Counted from the first letter of the stretch, positions 1-8,506 are shown. The stretch is DNA of 64,000 nt from Ruminiclostridium cellobioparum DSM 1351 = ATCC 15832 (GCF_000621505.1 NZ_JHYD01000003.1:62001-126000); one strand, 5' to 3'. A program made the numbers and translations. Notes: generated from the sequence alone by a model not told the origin.

Positions 1-142
1 TTCAGGTGTGGTAAAAGCAATTTCAAGCTTTGTGGGAGGTATTCCTCTTGTTCCTGATGAACCTCAGATAATCGGAGCGTTGGGTGCAGCTATCTATGCA
101 ATGAATAATATTAACAGCAGTCTTGAGGTATGTAATGGATAG
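1..142 (+). CDS. C-terminal end of a CoA-dehydratase/reductase activase (BadF/HgdC ASKHA family), partial
   Basis: An open frame enters from the left edge (first full codon at position 2) and stops with TAG at 140-142, so only about 46 C-terminal residues are visible. The stretch reading VPDEPQIIGALGAAIYA matches the usual end of the ATP-dependent activators of 2-hydroxyacyl-CoA dehydratases and benzoyl-CoA reductases. Those are ASKHA-fold ATPases that pass one electron to the catalytic subunits. The frame overlaps the start of the next gene, which encodes a dehydratase-like subunit, and this supports the call and suggests translational coupling. The missing N-terminus should carry the cysteines that bind a [4Fe-4S] cluster at the dimer interface. 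The family is fairly safe; the substrate is not known. Confidence 0.7.
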   Translation, partial: SGVVKAISSFVGGIPLVPDEPQIIGALGAAIYAMNNINSSLEVCNG

Positions 143-824
143 CAGAAAAGTATGCATAGGGTGGTATTGTCCATTTGTATATCCTGCAATTACTAATGCC
201 CCTCATATCGACCTGAAACAAATTTCCTTCGGACAGGAGCAAAATATCAGTTTCGCATCTACTAAGCTATGCAGAAAGCTTTCGGCTGTGAAGAAGGAAA
301 TAACAAACGGAGCCCTTGATGGGATTATTATGGTAAATTGCTGCAATCTTGCATGGCATATGTATGACTTGTTTGTTAAGGAGTATGAGCAGTTACCTGT
401 GTTTTTGCTTGAAATACCTAGAAAAAATGATGAGAGCTGCAAAAAAATTATATTAAGACAATATGTACTTTTGGAAGAATGGCTTTTAAATTTGAATAAC
501 ACAAGTCGCTTTATGGGGAATAAAAGCATTTCCGAAAATAATTACAATATGCTTTTGAATAATAATGAGAGCTTAAGTAGGATTGCGGAGCAAAAGTCGG
601 ACTGGTGCTGCCTGCCTTATGACTTTAATGAGGCTCTTCCTGCTGACCGAATGTTGAGTAATTTATTGAAAGAAAATATATGTCCGCGTTTAATATCGGA
701 AGATTACCGCAAATGTCCGGAAGGTACTGGAAATAGCCTTTTAGCTTGTAATGGGATGGAACCGGATAAGTTCTGTTTAATAAAAAGCTATTTATCTGCG
801 AAGCAGGTAAAAGGAGAGCTTTAG
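135..824 (+). CDS. Short 2-hydroxyacyl-CoA dehydratase / benzoyl-CoA reductase-like subunit
   Basis: This 229-residue protein starts at ATG 135, preceded by GAGG at 125-128. An in-frame TTG at 123 is less likely. The N-terminal IGWYCPFVYP resembles the opening of the HgdA/HgdB (2-hydroxyglutaryl-CoA dehydratase D-component) fold, and the MVNCCNLAWHMYDLF stretch around residue 75 resembles the region holding [4Fe-4S] cysteines. Family members are usually about 370-430 residues, so this one lacks roughly the last third although it ends cleanly before the next gene. It sits between an activase tail and a full-length partner subunit, so it is probably one half of a heterodimeric radical enzyme acting on an acyl-CoA or acyl-ACP thioester. 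The choice between dehydratase and aromatic-ring reductase cannot be made from sequence alone. Confidence 0.6.
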   Translation: MDSRKVCIGWYCPFVYPAITNAPHIDLKQISFGQEQNISFASTKLCRKLSAVKKEITNGALDGIIMVNCCNLAWHMYDLFVKEYEQLPVFLLEIPRKNDESCKKIILRQYVLLEEWLLNLNNTSRFMGNKSISENNYNMLLNNNESLSRIAEQKSDWCCLPYDFNEALPADRMLSNLLKENICPRLISEDYRKCPEGTGNSLLACNGMEPDKFCLIKSYLSAKQVKGEL

Positions 825-858
825 TATACAAATAAGCAATATGTTGAGGAAAGAGCGA

Positions 859-2046
859 ATGAATAATAGCTTCAGGCATAAGATGGATTTATCTATACGG
901 TTTATGGTGTCCAGAAAGGAATTGGACATTGCAGCATATTTAAAGGAGCAATTATCGGTTCTTGATGATATATTGCTGGGAAAGCCGTACCTTGCCGTGA
1001 CCTTTTATGTTCCCGGAGAACTTTTGGCTTTGTTTGATGTAACCGCACTTTATATGGAAAGAATAGCAGGCTTTGGGGCTGCAAACCGAATCTGCACTTC
1101 GCTGGAGACATACAGGGGAATGACCGGGTTTCCATATTACGGCTGTTCCTACCAGCTGCTGTTCGATTATATGATTAATTCGGGGATCCTTCCGAAGCCA
1201 TACGGTTTTGTTGCTGCCAGCTTTGCCTGCGATGATGCGTGGTCATATTGCAGATATGCATCTGGCAAGTATGGAATACCGTTTTACTTTATGGATGTCC
1301 TAAATGGCTGCGACGTAAATTCTTCCGAATATCTGGCTGCACAGCTGAAAGAGCTTTATACAGAGCTGCAATCGGTTTTTCCTCAGGTATTATCTGTTGA
1401 AGAGGTTGTAGATGCATCCAATAAGGCCATTTCATCTAAAAGCAGGATTGATGAATTACGATTCAAGTATCCCGGTATTATGAACAGTACTCAGGCATTT
1501 AAGATGTTTACCATATACAATGACCTGGGAAGAAAAGAGGCTGTCAGCGTATTAAATCAGACTCTGGACGACTTGCAGCAGAAGGTAGTTACATATGCAT
1601 ATAATAATGAACCAAGGGTTTTATGGCTTGGTATCCTTCCATTATACAAAAACAGTATAATTCAAGAAATAGAAAAAAAATATAAATGCAGGATTGTCTA
1701 TGAAGAGCTTTATAGCTTTCCTCACGAACAGCTCAGTGTTAAAAGCTTTTTTAATGATTTGGCCAAACGTATAGAGAAAAATTTATTCTATACGCCCGAA
1801 AAACGGATGGAAGCAATTATCAGTTTAATAGATAAATTGGAAATTGACGGTATCATACACTTTTCTCAAAATAATTGCAGATTTCTTCCTCCACAGGTAC
1901 CCCTCCTCCAGAGAAAGTTATCTGAACTGGGAATACCTTTTGTGGAAGTGCGCGGTGATGCTGTTGAACCAGAGTGCTTTAATGAAAATGAGTTCTTTAA
2001 TTATCTTGATACTTTTTTTGAAATTATATGCAGGGGAGTAAAGTAA
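859..2046 (+). CDS. 2-hydroxyacyl-CoA dehydratase / benzoyl-CoA reductase-like subunit (full length)
   Basis: The start chosen is ATG 859, preceded by GAGGAAAG; an ATG at 841 in the same frame has no ribosome site. The product is about 395 residues, normal for HgdA/HgdB or BcrB/BcrC subunits. Family signs are the AGFGAANRIC region, GFVAASFACDDAW, and a C-terminal Rossmann-like domain of the type EPRVLWLGILP, then DGIIHFSQNNC and LGIPFVEV. Cysteines at the expected places could ligate a [4Fe-4S] cluster. It pairs with the shorter upstream subunit and the activase. Downstream genes for an enoyl-CoA hydratase-fold protein and a ketoreductase point to beta-carbon or ring chemistry on a thioester. 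Family well supported, reaction inferred. Confidence 0.68.
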   Translation: MNNSFRHKMDLSIRFMVSRKELDIAAYLKEQLSVLDDILLGKPYLAVTFYVPGELLALFDVTALYMERIAGFGAANRICTSLETYRGMTGFPYYGCSYQLLFDYMINSGILPKPYGFVAASFACDDAWSYCRYASGKYGIPFYFMDVLNGCDVNSSEYLAAQLKELYTELQSVFPQVLSVEEVVDASNKAISSKSRIDELRFKYPGIMNSTQAFKMFTIYNDLGRKEAVSVLNQTLDDLQQKVVTYAYNNEPRVLWLGILPLYKNSIIQEIEKKYKCRIVYEELYSFPHEQLSVKSFFNDLAKRIEKNLFYTPEKRMEAIISLIDKLEIDGIIHFSQNNCRFLPPQVPLLQRKLSELGIPFVEVRGDAVEPECFNENEFFNYLDTFFEIICRGVK

Positions 2047-2047
2047 A

Positions 2048-2794
2048 ATGTATGTAGACAAAGAGATAAAAGACAGCATAGGATATATATGGCTGAACCG
2101 CCCCAGGACAAACAGTCTGAGTCATACTTTACTTGAAGAACTGCTGGAGGCTGTGACTGCGTTTGACGCAGAGAATGAAATAACGGCAGTTGTTCTCTCC
2201 AGCAGGCTTCCATTCGGATTTTCCGGGGGACTGGACTTAGGGAGCTTTTATGTATCCGGAGAGCATGAATTGACGGGAAGTAATGTGTACAAGGCTGTAT
2301 ATCTGACTTTTCAAATAAATAGGAAAATAGTTTCCTCGGATAAGATATTAATAGCAGTACTTTCAGGGCCTGTCATAGGATCAGCCGCATCCATAGCATT
2401 TAGCTGCGATATAAGAATTGCTGACAGCGGAGCCTGGTTCTGGCTTCCCGATCCCCAATACGGCGGTTTGCTGGCCGACGGAGGCCTTGAAATGCTGACA
2501 AGGCATATTGGAAATTCAAGGGCCTGCACACTTGCTTTGACTAATGACAGGATAAATGCCGACAGGGCATTTTCAATGGGCTTGCTTTACAGGCTTTTCA
2601 ACAGGGAAAACTTGCAGCAGGAGGCAGTGAAGCTTGCAAAGCGTATTTCAGAGTATTCTAAAAATACACTTTCTTTATCCAAAAAAATTATTAATAAAAA
2701 TGTACTTGAGTCGTTTGAGGACAAAATGCTCAAACAGGTTCTGGTGTCGGAAGATATGATAAAAAGGCTTTCTGATTATACTTCTGTCAAGTAG
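2048..2794 (+). CDS. Enoyl-CoA hydratase/isomerase-fold protein with altered catalytic residues
   Basis: This 248-residue crotonase-superfamily protein begins one base after the previous stop, with GGGGAG as ribosome site. Crotonase landmarks are clear: FSGGLDL (normally FSAGADL) around residue 59 and the GPVIGSAASIAFSCDIRIAD oxyanion region near residue 105. Aligned by eye to rat mitochondrial crotonase, the first catalytic Glu (E144) is Ser, and the second (E164, in the PE motif) is Asp in LPDPQ. Hydratases normally need both, so this member may be an isomerase, decarboxylase, C-C hydrolase or a non-canonical hydratase. Crotonase-fold enzymes act in polyketide beta-branching and in benzoyl-CoA degradation, both compatible with the neighbourhood. 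Fold certain, activity open. Confidence 0.8.
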   Translation: MYVDKEIKDSIGYIWLNRPRTNSLSHTLLEELLEAVTAFDAENEITAVVLSSRLPFGFSGGLDLGSFYVSGEHELTGSNVYKAVYLTFQINRKIVSSDKILIAVLSGPVIGSAASIAFSCDIRIADSGAWFWLPDPQYGGLLADGGLEMLTRHIGNSRACTLALTNDRINADRAFSMGLLYRLFNRENLQQEAVKLAKRISEYSKNTLSLSKKIINKNVLESFEDKMLKQVLVSEDMIKRLSDYTSVK

Positions 2795-2820
2795 ATAAGT
2801 GAAGGGAGAGAAAATAGCAA

Positions 2821-3570
2821 ATGAGTATGAATGAAAAGGTTGCGATTGTGACAGGTGGGTCAAGAGGTATCGGAAGTGAAATTGTATTATCTATGGCAGG
2901 CAAGGGTGTCAAGGTTGCATTCACATATATCAAAAGCACAGATGCAGCCGATGAGTTGCTTAATAAGGCAAAGGGCCTGCCGGGGATGGTTAGGGGCTAT
3001 AAGACAGATATAAAAAACCGGCAGGAAGTCAAGAGTATGGTAGCAGACGTTATCAGGGAATGGGGAAAAATAGATATTCTCGTAAATAATGCAGGTGTCC
3101 GTAGAGACAAGACCCTTGCCTTTATGTCGGATGAGGAGTGGGAGGATGTCCTTCAGACAAACCTCTCGGGGACTTTTAACATGACCAAGGCAATTGTTTT
3201 TGATATGGTTAAAAAGAAAAAAGGAAGAATTATCAATATTGGTTCAATAAGCGGCCTCTATGGAATTGCAGGACAGACAAACTACTCCAGTACAAAGGCT
3301 GCACTTATGGGATTTACAAAATCCCTTGCAAAGGAGGTAGCTCCCTATGGGATCAGTGTAAATATTGTTGCACCCGGTGGAGTAGAAACGGATATGACAA
3401 AGGATCTCGCACCAAAGGATAGGGAAAAGCTGGTAAAGGGTGTGCCAATGGGGCGTATGTGCAGCCCCTCTGAGGTTGCGCAGGTAGTATTGTACCTTGC
3501 GGATGATGAGTTATGTCCTGCCTACCTGACCGGGGCTATGATTCCTCTTGATGGGGGGTACGGGCTGTAA
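2821..3570 (+). CDS. FabG-like short-chain dehydrogenase/reductase
   Basis: This 249-residue classical SDR has the cofactor motif TGGSRGIG (residues 11-18), the NNAGV motif, a catalytic Ser in GSISG, and the YSSTK pair. The overall sequence is close to 3-oxoacyl-ACP reductases (FabG), which reduce beta-ketoacyl thioesters with NADPH. It lies 26 bases after the crotonase-fold gene in the same operon. A role in the pathway of this cluster, rather than housekeeping fatty-acid synthesis, is inferred because none of the usual fab genes are nearby. It could also work in the oxidising direction on a hydroxyacyl-CoA. Confidence 0.85.
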   Translation: MSMNEKVAIVTGGSRGIGSEIVLSMAGKGVKVAFTYIKSTDAADELLNKAKGLPGMVRGYKTDIKNRQEVKSMVADVIREWGKIDILVNNAGVRRDKTLAFMSDEEWEDVLQTNLSGTFNMTKAIVFDMVKKKKGRIINIGSISGLYGIAGQTNYSSTKAALMGFTKSLAKEVAPYGISVNIVAPGGVETDMTKDLAPKDREKLVKGVPMGRMCSPSEVAQVVLYLADDELCPAYLTGAMIPLDGGYGL

Positions 3571-3572
3571 AC

Positions 3573-5120
3573 ATGAATAACGGATTAAAAGCTTCAAAGA
3601 TATTAAGCCGTGAACAGGCTATAGCACATATCAGTGAGAACCTTGAAAAAGGGAATACTCTGATTCTGGCCATGTTTGACATTGATTTTTTTATTAATGT
3701 AGATGCAAGAGTTGGAAAGCCGGAAGGTGACAGGATTCTGGAAAGGATTTCAAGGTTCCTGGCGGATTCTGTAAACACTGAGTTTACAAGATATGGCGGC
3801 GACGAATTCCTGGCTGTATATAAGGGAAAGACGGCAGAAGAGCTTAAATTTGAATTAGAGGCTTTGAGAAAGGATTTTCGCAGAGAAAGATTTATCAGCA
3901 CGGATTCAATTTATGGAAAGGTTCCCATTACTGTCAGTATCAGTATTACAAAAAGCGGTGGAAACAGTAGTGATACATGGATATTGCTTAAATCTGCGGA
4001 AATCGGTCTGGCTATGGCTAAAAAAATGGGGAGAAACAGAGTAATAATTACTCCTGAGCAAAACATATCAGTTTCAAATAACCTGCAGGATGCTGTAATG
4101 ACGATATCAGGCGGATTGAAAGGATATGGCGGTGATGGAGGAAATGCATTTGAAGCGGGTTTTGCGGAACCTTACGGTGTTGAAATAAACAGTGAAGGCG
4201 AGCTATATGTTGTTGACAGAGGAAACCACTGCATACGTAAGGTGGATCATAAGGGAATTATCAGTACGGTGGCAGGTAGAGGCTTCTATGGCTACGGCGG
4301 AGATGGAGGCCAGGCGGTTAAAGCAATGATAAACAAGCCGAACGGTGTTGCAATAGATAAATTCAATAAAATATACATAGCGGATACAGGAAACCACTGT
4401 ATCAGAAAAATCGATAACAGTGGAAATATTTATACTATAGCAGGCTGTGGTGAAGAAGGCTACACAGGAGATGGCGGAATGGCAACCCGGGCGACCATGA
4501 GCCGCCCGGGCGGTGTTGCTGTGGATGACAAAGGATATGTGTTTACAAATGATTACGGGAACAATGTAATACGGATGATTACCCCCGAAGGTATAATTCA
4601 CACAATTGCTGGTTCAGGTCAGTTCGACTATACGGGCGATGGTGGAGATCCTTTAAAAGCAGGTCTCAACAAGCCATATGGACTGGCTGTTACAGGAGAC
4701 GGGAATACTCTGTATATTGCAGACTATGGAAATAATTGTATACGGAAAGTCGACAGGAAAAAGAACATAATATCTACGGTATGTGGTAACGGAAAAGAGG
4801 GATATACAGGTGATAACTCAGACGCCGATAAATCTCAGATCAGCAAACCTTTCTGGGTGGGAATATGGCCGCCGGATTATTTACTGATAGCAGACGGAGA
4901 GAATAACTGTATCCGGGTTGTAAATACAAAAACAAATAAAATTGCGACTTTGGCCGGTAATGGAAATCCGGGCTACAAGGATGGTGCAGTCTTAAACCGG
5001 GAAATAGAATTCAATCTTCCTGCGGGAGTTGTTGCAGATGCCAGGAGGAGGCTTGTTTATGTGGCTGATTACGGGAACAATGCAGTAAGAAAAATCAGGG
5101 TGGAGCAGCTACCATGCTGA
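3573..5120 (+). CDS. Diguanylate cyclase (GGDEF) domain fused to an NHL-repeat beta-propeller
   Basis: This 515-residue cytoplasmic protein has no signal peptide or membrane segment. Residues about 28-160 form a GGDEF domain: the metal-binding FDIDFF stretch, then the catalytic loop YGGDEF at 74-79, so cyclase activity is plausible. The allosteric RxxD inhibitory site expected five residues before the loop is absent. Residues about 165-515 hold roughly six NHL repeats, recognisable by recurring GYxGDGG, PxGVAVD and YIADxGNNCIRKVD. The gene starts 3 bases after the ketoreductase stop and is followed by metabolic genes on the same strand. This GGDEF-plus-NHL arrangement inside a biosynthetic operon is unusual. 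The propeller may sense or scaffold a partner, but its ligand is unknown. Confidence 0.85.
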   Translation: MNNGLKASKILSREQAIAHISENLEKGNTLILAMFDIDFFINVDARVGKPEGDRILERISRFLADSVNTEFTRYGGDEFLAVYKGKTAEELKFELEALRKDFRRERFISTDSIYGKVPITVSISITKSGGNSSDTWILLKSAEIGLAMAKKMGRNRVIITPEQNISVSNNLQDAVMTISGGLKGYGGDGGNAFEAGFAEPYGVEINSEGELYVVDRGNHCIRKVDHKGIISTVAGRGFYGYGGDGGQAVKAMINKPNGVAIDKFNKIYIADTGNHCIRKIDNSGNIYTIAGCGEEGYTGDGGMATRATMSRPGGVAVDDKGYVFTNDYGNNVIRMITPEGIIHTIAGSGQFDYTGDGGDPLKAGLNKPYGLAVTGDGNTLYIADYGNNCIRKVDRKKNIISTVCGNGKEGYTGDNSDADKSQISKPFWVGIWPPDYLLIADGENNCIRVVNTKTNKIATLAGNGNPGYKDGAVLNREIEFNLPAGVVADARRRLVYVADYGNNAVRKIRVEQLPC

Positions 5121-5209
5121 ATGCAAAATTTGGCACACCGGTTTGTCTTGTGTATGTCAATAAATATTAAAATTTCCGGATAATTTACAAAACCAGGATT
5201 TTAAAAAGG

Positions 5210-6145
5210 GTGTGGGATATTTTGATTTATGTACTATTTACAATAATTTTGTTCGTATTGGGTTTTATTCTCTTCAGTTTTTTTAAGGCATACAAAATAG
5301 CCTATGAACTGAGTCACCCGAAAAGATCTTTATGCCCGTATAATTTTGAAGATTATGAGCAGCGAAAATTCGACATAGGAAATAAAAACGTCAGGTGTCT
5401 GTGTGGTATGGAAATTACACCGAGTGGAAAACAAATCGGGACAATATTGGCCTGCCATTACCTGGGAGGCTCAAAAGAAATGATTTTTCCATTTATAGAA
5501 CCCTTGTTACAAAAGGGTTTTCGGATATTGAGCTTTGATTTTCATAACCATGGTGAGAGTAAACATAATCCCATTGTGGCAATGACCTTGGAAAAGGATT
5601 TTGAGCTGTTTTATGATGCTGTAAAAAGCATGGGGATTAAAGGTCCTTTCGGGGTAATTGGCTTTTCCATGGGAGCTACACCTGCACTCCTGTCCTTGGC
5701 AAACCACAAGGATATAAAAGCAGCAGTAGTTGATAGCGGACCTCTTATATTTGTAAAGAATTATTTTACTTATGTTTTAAAGGACAGAGGAGTAAAAAAT
5801 CCTGTATGTAAGATATTTTTTTACATAATTTATCTTAAATTTGCCGGGTTTAACCAAATGGCAGATAAAGTTATAAGATCAATGTACAAGGTAAAGGGGA
5901 AACCTGTTATGTTTATTCATGGTGAAAAGGACAATATTATTCCTATTGAGAATTCCAGAGTTGTATATGACATAATAAAATCAGAACTGACTGAGTGGTG
6001 GAGTATACCGGGTTCAAGACATTTAACCAACTATTTTCTTCAAAAGAAGGAGTATTGCGAGAAGATTACTGATTTTTTTATAAAAAACTTAAAGGAGGAA
6101 GCTATTAATTATGAAGCAAGTTGCGTTGATCTCTCCCAAAGGTAA
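5210..6145 (+). CDS. Membrane-anchored alpha/beta-hydrolase
   Basis: This protein of about 311 residues has a hydrophobic N-terminal segment (residues 4-25), likely a membrane anchor. An alpha/beta-hydrolase core follows: nucleophile elbow GFSMG with Ser153, acid Asp241 in HGEKDNIIP, and His271 in GSRHLT. Around residue 110, DFHNHGES is typical of the family. The GTG at 5210 gives the longest frame and sits close behind AAAAAGGG; a TTG at 5222 is an alternative start. The last 35 bases overlap the next gene, which implies coupled translation. In this setting it may act as a thioesterase, a product-releasing enzyme or a cyclase, but nothing in the sequence fixes the substrate. Confidence 0.75.
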   Translation: MWDILIYVLFTIILFVLGFILFSFFKAYKIAYELSHPKRSLCPYNFEDYEQRKFDIGNKNVRCLCGMEITPSGKQIGTILACHYLGGSKEMIFPFIEPLLQKGFRILSFDFHNHGESKHNPIVAMTLEKDFELFYDAVKSMGIKGPFGVIGFSMGATPALLSLANHKDIKAAVVDSGPLIFVKNYFTYVLKDRGVKNPVCKIFFYIIYLKFAGFNQMADKVIRSMYKVKGKPVMFIHGEKDNIIPIENSRVVYDIIKSELTEWWSIPGSRHLTNYFLQKKEYCEKITDFFIKNLKEEAINYEASCVDLSQR

Positions 6146-7436
6146 TATATTCGGGAAAAATGAGAAAATGATTTCATTTCTGAACGGTTCCCGGTATATG
6201 GACAGCTTTCGGTTATTGTGGTCGGGCCCCAGCTTGGGATTACTTACAGTAGCAAGTCTGCTGCCTTCCGACTGGGAATGTGAATATATTGACGAAAATT
6301 ATAAAGTAATAGACTTTGATAAAAACTATGATCTTGTATGTATAAGTGCTATGTCTCAGCAGGTACTGAACGGATATAGGATTGCTGAGGAATTCCGTAA
6401 AAAGGGAGTACTCACGGTAATAGGAGGTATACACGCAACAGTACTCCCTGAGGAAGCTTCGCAGTTTGTAGATGTGGTTATGGCAGGTGAAGCGGAGGTT
6501 ATCTGGCCGCAGTTTCTTGAAGATTATGAAAGCGGCAGTATTAAAAAAATATACAGTGAGGAGTGCGTAGGGCAGTATCCTTTGACTGATCCGATAATGC
6601 CACGGTACGACCTGCTCAAGGGCTATAACTACCCTGTAATAACCATACAGACAACACGCGGCTGTCCTCATGACTGCTCTTTTTGTGCTGCATCCAAGGT
6701 ATTCGGAGCCAAATACAGAAGAAAACAGAACGAAAATATTTTTAAGGAATTGATGGAAATAAAGAAGCTGTATCCGGATTCTTTGATCCTGTTTGCCGAT
6801 GACAACATGTTTGTAAAAAGAGATGAGTCCAAGGAGCTGCTGAAAGAAATGATTAAAATCGATATACGGTGGATCGCACAGACTGATATCTCTATTGCCA
6901 AGGATTCTGAGCTGTTGAAGCTGATGGTACTGTCAGGCTGTCAATGGGTGGTAATAGGATTTGAAAGCGTTTCCTATAGCAGTCTTTACGGGTTGGACAA
7001 AAATAACTGGAAATTAAACCAATTGCCTCATTATGCAGAGTCCATAAGAAAAATACAGGATTATGGTGTTGGGGTCTACGGAACATTTATTGTAGGACTG
7101 GATCAGGATAGCAGTAATGTCTTCAAGGATACAGCCGATTTCATCATAGAAAATTATATTTACGGTGCCAATATAACGATACCCACACCATTGCCCGGTA
7201 CAAGGCTCAGGACTGAGTTGGAATTGCAAAACCGCATTTTGACAAGTGATTGGTCATACTATACATTCTGGGATGTAACAATAAAGCCGGCCAACCTGAC
7301 TGCTGACGAGTTACAGGACGGAGTGCTTTACATATATCAAAGGATATGTGACAGTTCAGCAGCAGATAAAAGACTTATTACCCTAAAAAAAATCGCAAAA
7401 AGGCGTAAAGAGCTTATTAATGAATACATAATATGA
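6111..7436 (+). CDS. Radical SAM protein with N-terminal B12-binding-like domain
   Basis: This 441-residue protein begins at ATG 6111, 12 bases after AAAGGAGG. The N-terminal 140 residues resemble a cobalamin-binding Rossmann domain (CISAMSQQVLNGYRIAEEF, VIGGIHATVLPEEA, DVVMAGEAE). The canonical DxHxxG cobalt-ligand motif is not visible, so base-off B12 binding may be altered or lost. The radical SAM core follows with TRGCPHDCSFCAA, giving the CxxxCxxC cluster ligands Cys185, Cys189 and Cys192. The C-terminus is the helical tail usual for class B-like members. Such enzymes methylate unreactive carbons or phosphinates or do other radical chemistry on natural products. It shares the operon with acyltransferase and ACP genes. 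Confidence 0.85.
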   Translation: MKQVALISPKGNIFGKNEKMISFLNGSRYMDSFRLLWSGPSLGLLTVASLLPSDWECEYIDENYKVIDFDKNYDLVCISAMSQQVLNGYRIAEEFRKKGVLTVIGGIHATVLPEEASQFVDVVMAGEAEVIWPQFLEDYESGSIKKIYSEECVGQYPLTDPIMPRYDLLKGYNYPVITIQTTRGCPHDCSFCAASKVFGAKYRRKQNENIFKELMEIKKLYPDSLILFADDNMFVKRDESKELLKEMIKIDIRWIAQTDISIAKDSELLKLMVLSGCQWVVIGFESVSYSSLYGLDKNNWKLNQLPHYAESIRKIQDYGVGVYGTFIVGLDQDSSNVFKDTADFIIENYIYGANITIPTPLPGTRLRTELELQNRILTSDWSYYTFWDVTIKPANLTADELQDGVLYIYQRICDSSAADKRLITLKKIAKRRKELINEYII

Positions 7437-7452
7437 GGAAAGGGGGAGGAAC

Positions 7453-8382
7453 TTGTTTTCATATGCAGTTGCTTTTCCGGCAAGAGATACATTCAGCCAA
7501 GGGTTAAGCTCATCTTTTTATGATGAGTATATACAGTTTCGGGAAATTTATAATGCTGCAAGTCAATGCATTGGAGAAGACCTACACGAAATCTCGTATC
7601 GGAATAATACAGTAAAACCGGAGCTACATACCGTCTGTTTGATTACACATTGTTATGCACTGTATCAACTGTTTCGGTCAAATATTAAAAAGCCGGATGC
7701 AGCCATTGGCTTCAGCCAGGGAGAATTTACCGCAGCAGCGGTTGCAGAAAGTCTTGATTTTTTAAGTATATTGCAGTTGGTTTACCGCCTTGAGAAAATA
7801 ATTGTAAATAGTCCGAAAGTCACAGACGGAAGAATGGCACGGGTTGTTGAGCTGGACAGGGAGATATTGCTGAAATGCTGTGAAGAGGCTGATCCGGGCC
7901 GAAAGGAACTATCGGTTGCAATCCTGTTTTCAAAGGATCAGAATGTTGTTTCAGGGTCATCGGGGGCGGTTGAGAGAGTTGGCAGGCTTGCAAAGCAAAA
8001 TGGTGCCAGGTGGGTATTATCCTTGGGGAATGGCGGTGCTTTTCACAGTCCTTTATGTAAGGAAATCTTAAACCAGTCAACACCGATTTTTGAAGAATAT
8101 GATTTTAGGGATACTGAAATACCGGTATACTCCTGCATAGACGGGTGCGGATCAAGAGTGGGAACAGTAATCAGAAAAAAGCTGTCAAATCAAATAGCGG
8201 GCTCCATTGTCTGGGACTGTTTAATTCATAATCTGACGGAGCAGGGAATCGATACTATTATAGAACTGGGACCGGGATGTAGTATTTCAGGAAATACAAG
8301 AATAGTCGAGCCGGCGGTTAAATGTAATTGGGTTAACAATATACAGGATTTAGAGAGTATTTTAAAGTGCATTGGGAAATAA
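7453..8382 (+). CDS. Free-standing acyltransferase (FabD/malonyl-CoA:ACP transacylase family)
   Basis: This protein of about 309 residues starts with TTG 7453, just behind GGGGGAGG. The family core is clear: the nucleophile Ser88 lies in GFSQGEF (usual form GHSxGE, so the preceding His is Phe here), the catalytic His198 is in GGAFHSPLC, and the C-terminal LGPG is present. The N-terminus has FPARDTF rather than the GQG seen in most FabD proteins. Such enzymes move malonyl or related acyl groups from CoA to a carrier protein. With the ACP gene at 11207 in the same cluster it probably loads a carrier in trans, or edits or hydrolyses acyl-ACPs. Substrate not determinable. Confidence 0.82.
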   Translation: MFSYAVAFPARDTFSQGLSSSFYDEYIQFREIYNAASQCIGEDLHEISYRNNTVKPELHTVCLITHCYALYQLFRSNIKKPDAAIGFSQGEFTAAAVAESLDFLSILQLVYRLEKIIVNSPKVTDGRMARVVELDREILLKCCEEADPGRKELSVAILFSKDQNVVSGSSGAVERVGRLAKQNGARWVLSLGNGGAFHSPLCKEILNQSTPIFEEYDFRDTEIPVYSCIDGCGSRVGTVIRKKLSNQIAGSIVWDCLIHNLTEQGIDTIIELGPGCSISGNTRIVEPAVKCNWVNNIQDLESILKCIGK

Positions 8383-8506
8383 AATTCAAGTGTAAATATA
8401 TAACATTTATGAAAAAAAATGATTGATAAGAGATGCCAAATATTGTATAATTGTGTCGTTATTAAATAAGGTGTCTATTGTTAATTTATGTAAGCGGAGG
8501 GAGTTT

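Noticed and set aside
2821-3570. Housekeeping fatty-acid synthesis fabG
   Set aside because: No fabD, fabF, acpP or plsX cluster surrounds it; the genes around it point to a specialised pathway, though a dual role cannot be excluded.
4100-5110. Regular short repeats that could suggest a CRISPR or satellite
   Set aside because: The repeats are degenerate and stay in frame, encoding NHL propeller blades.
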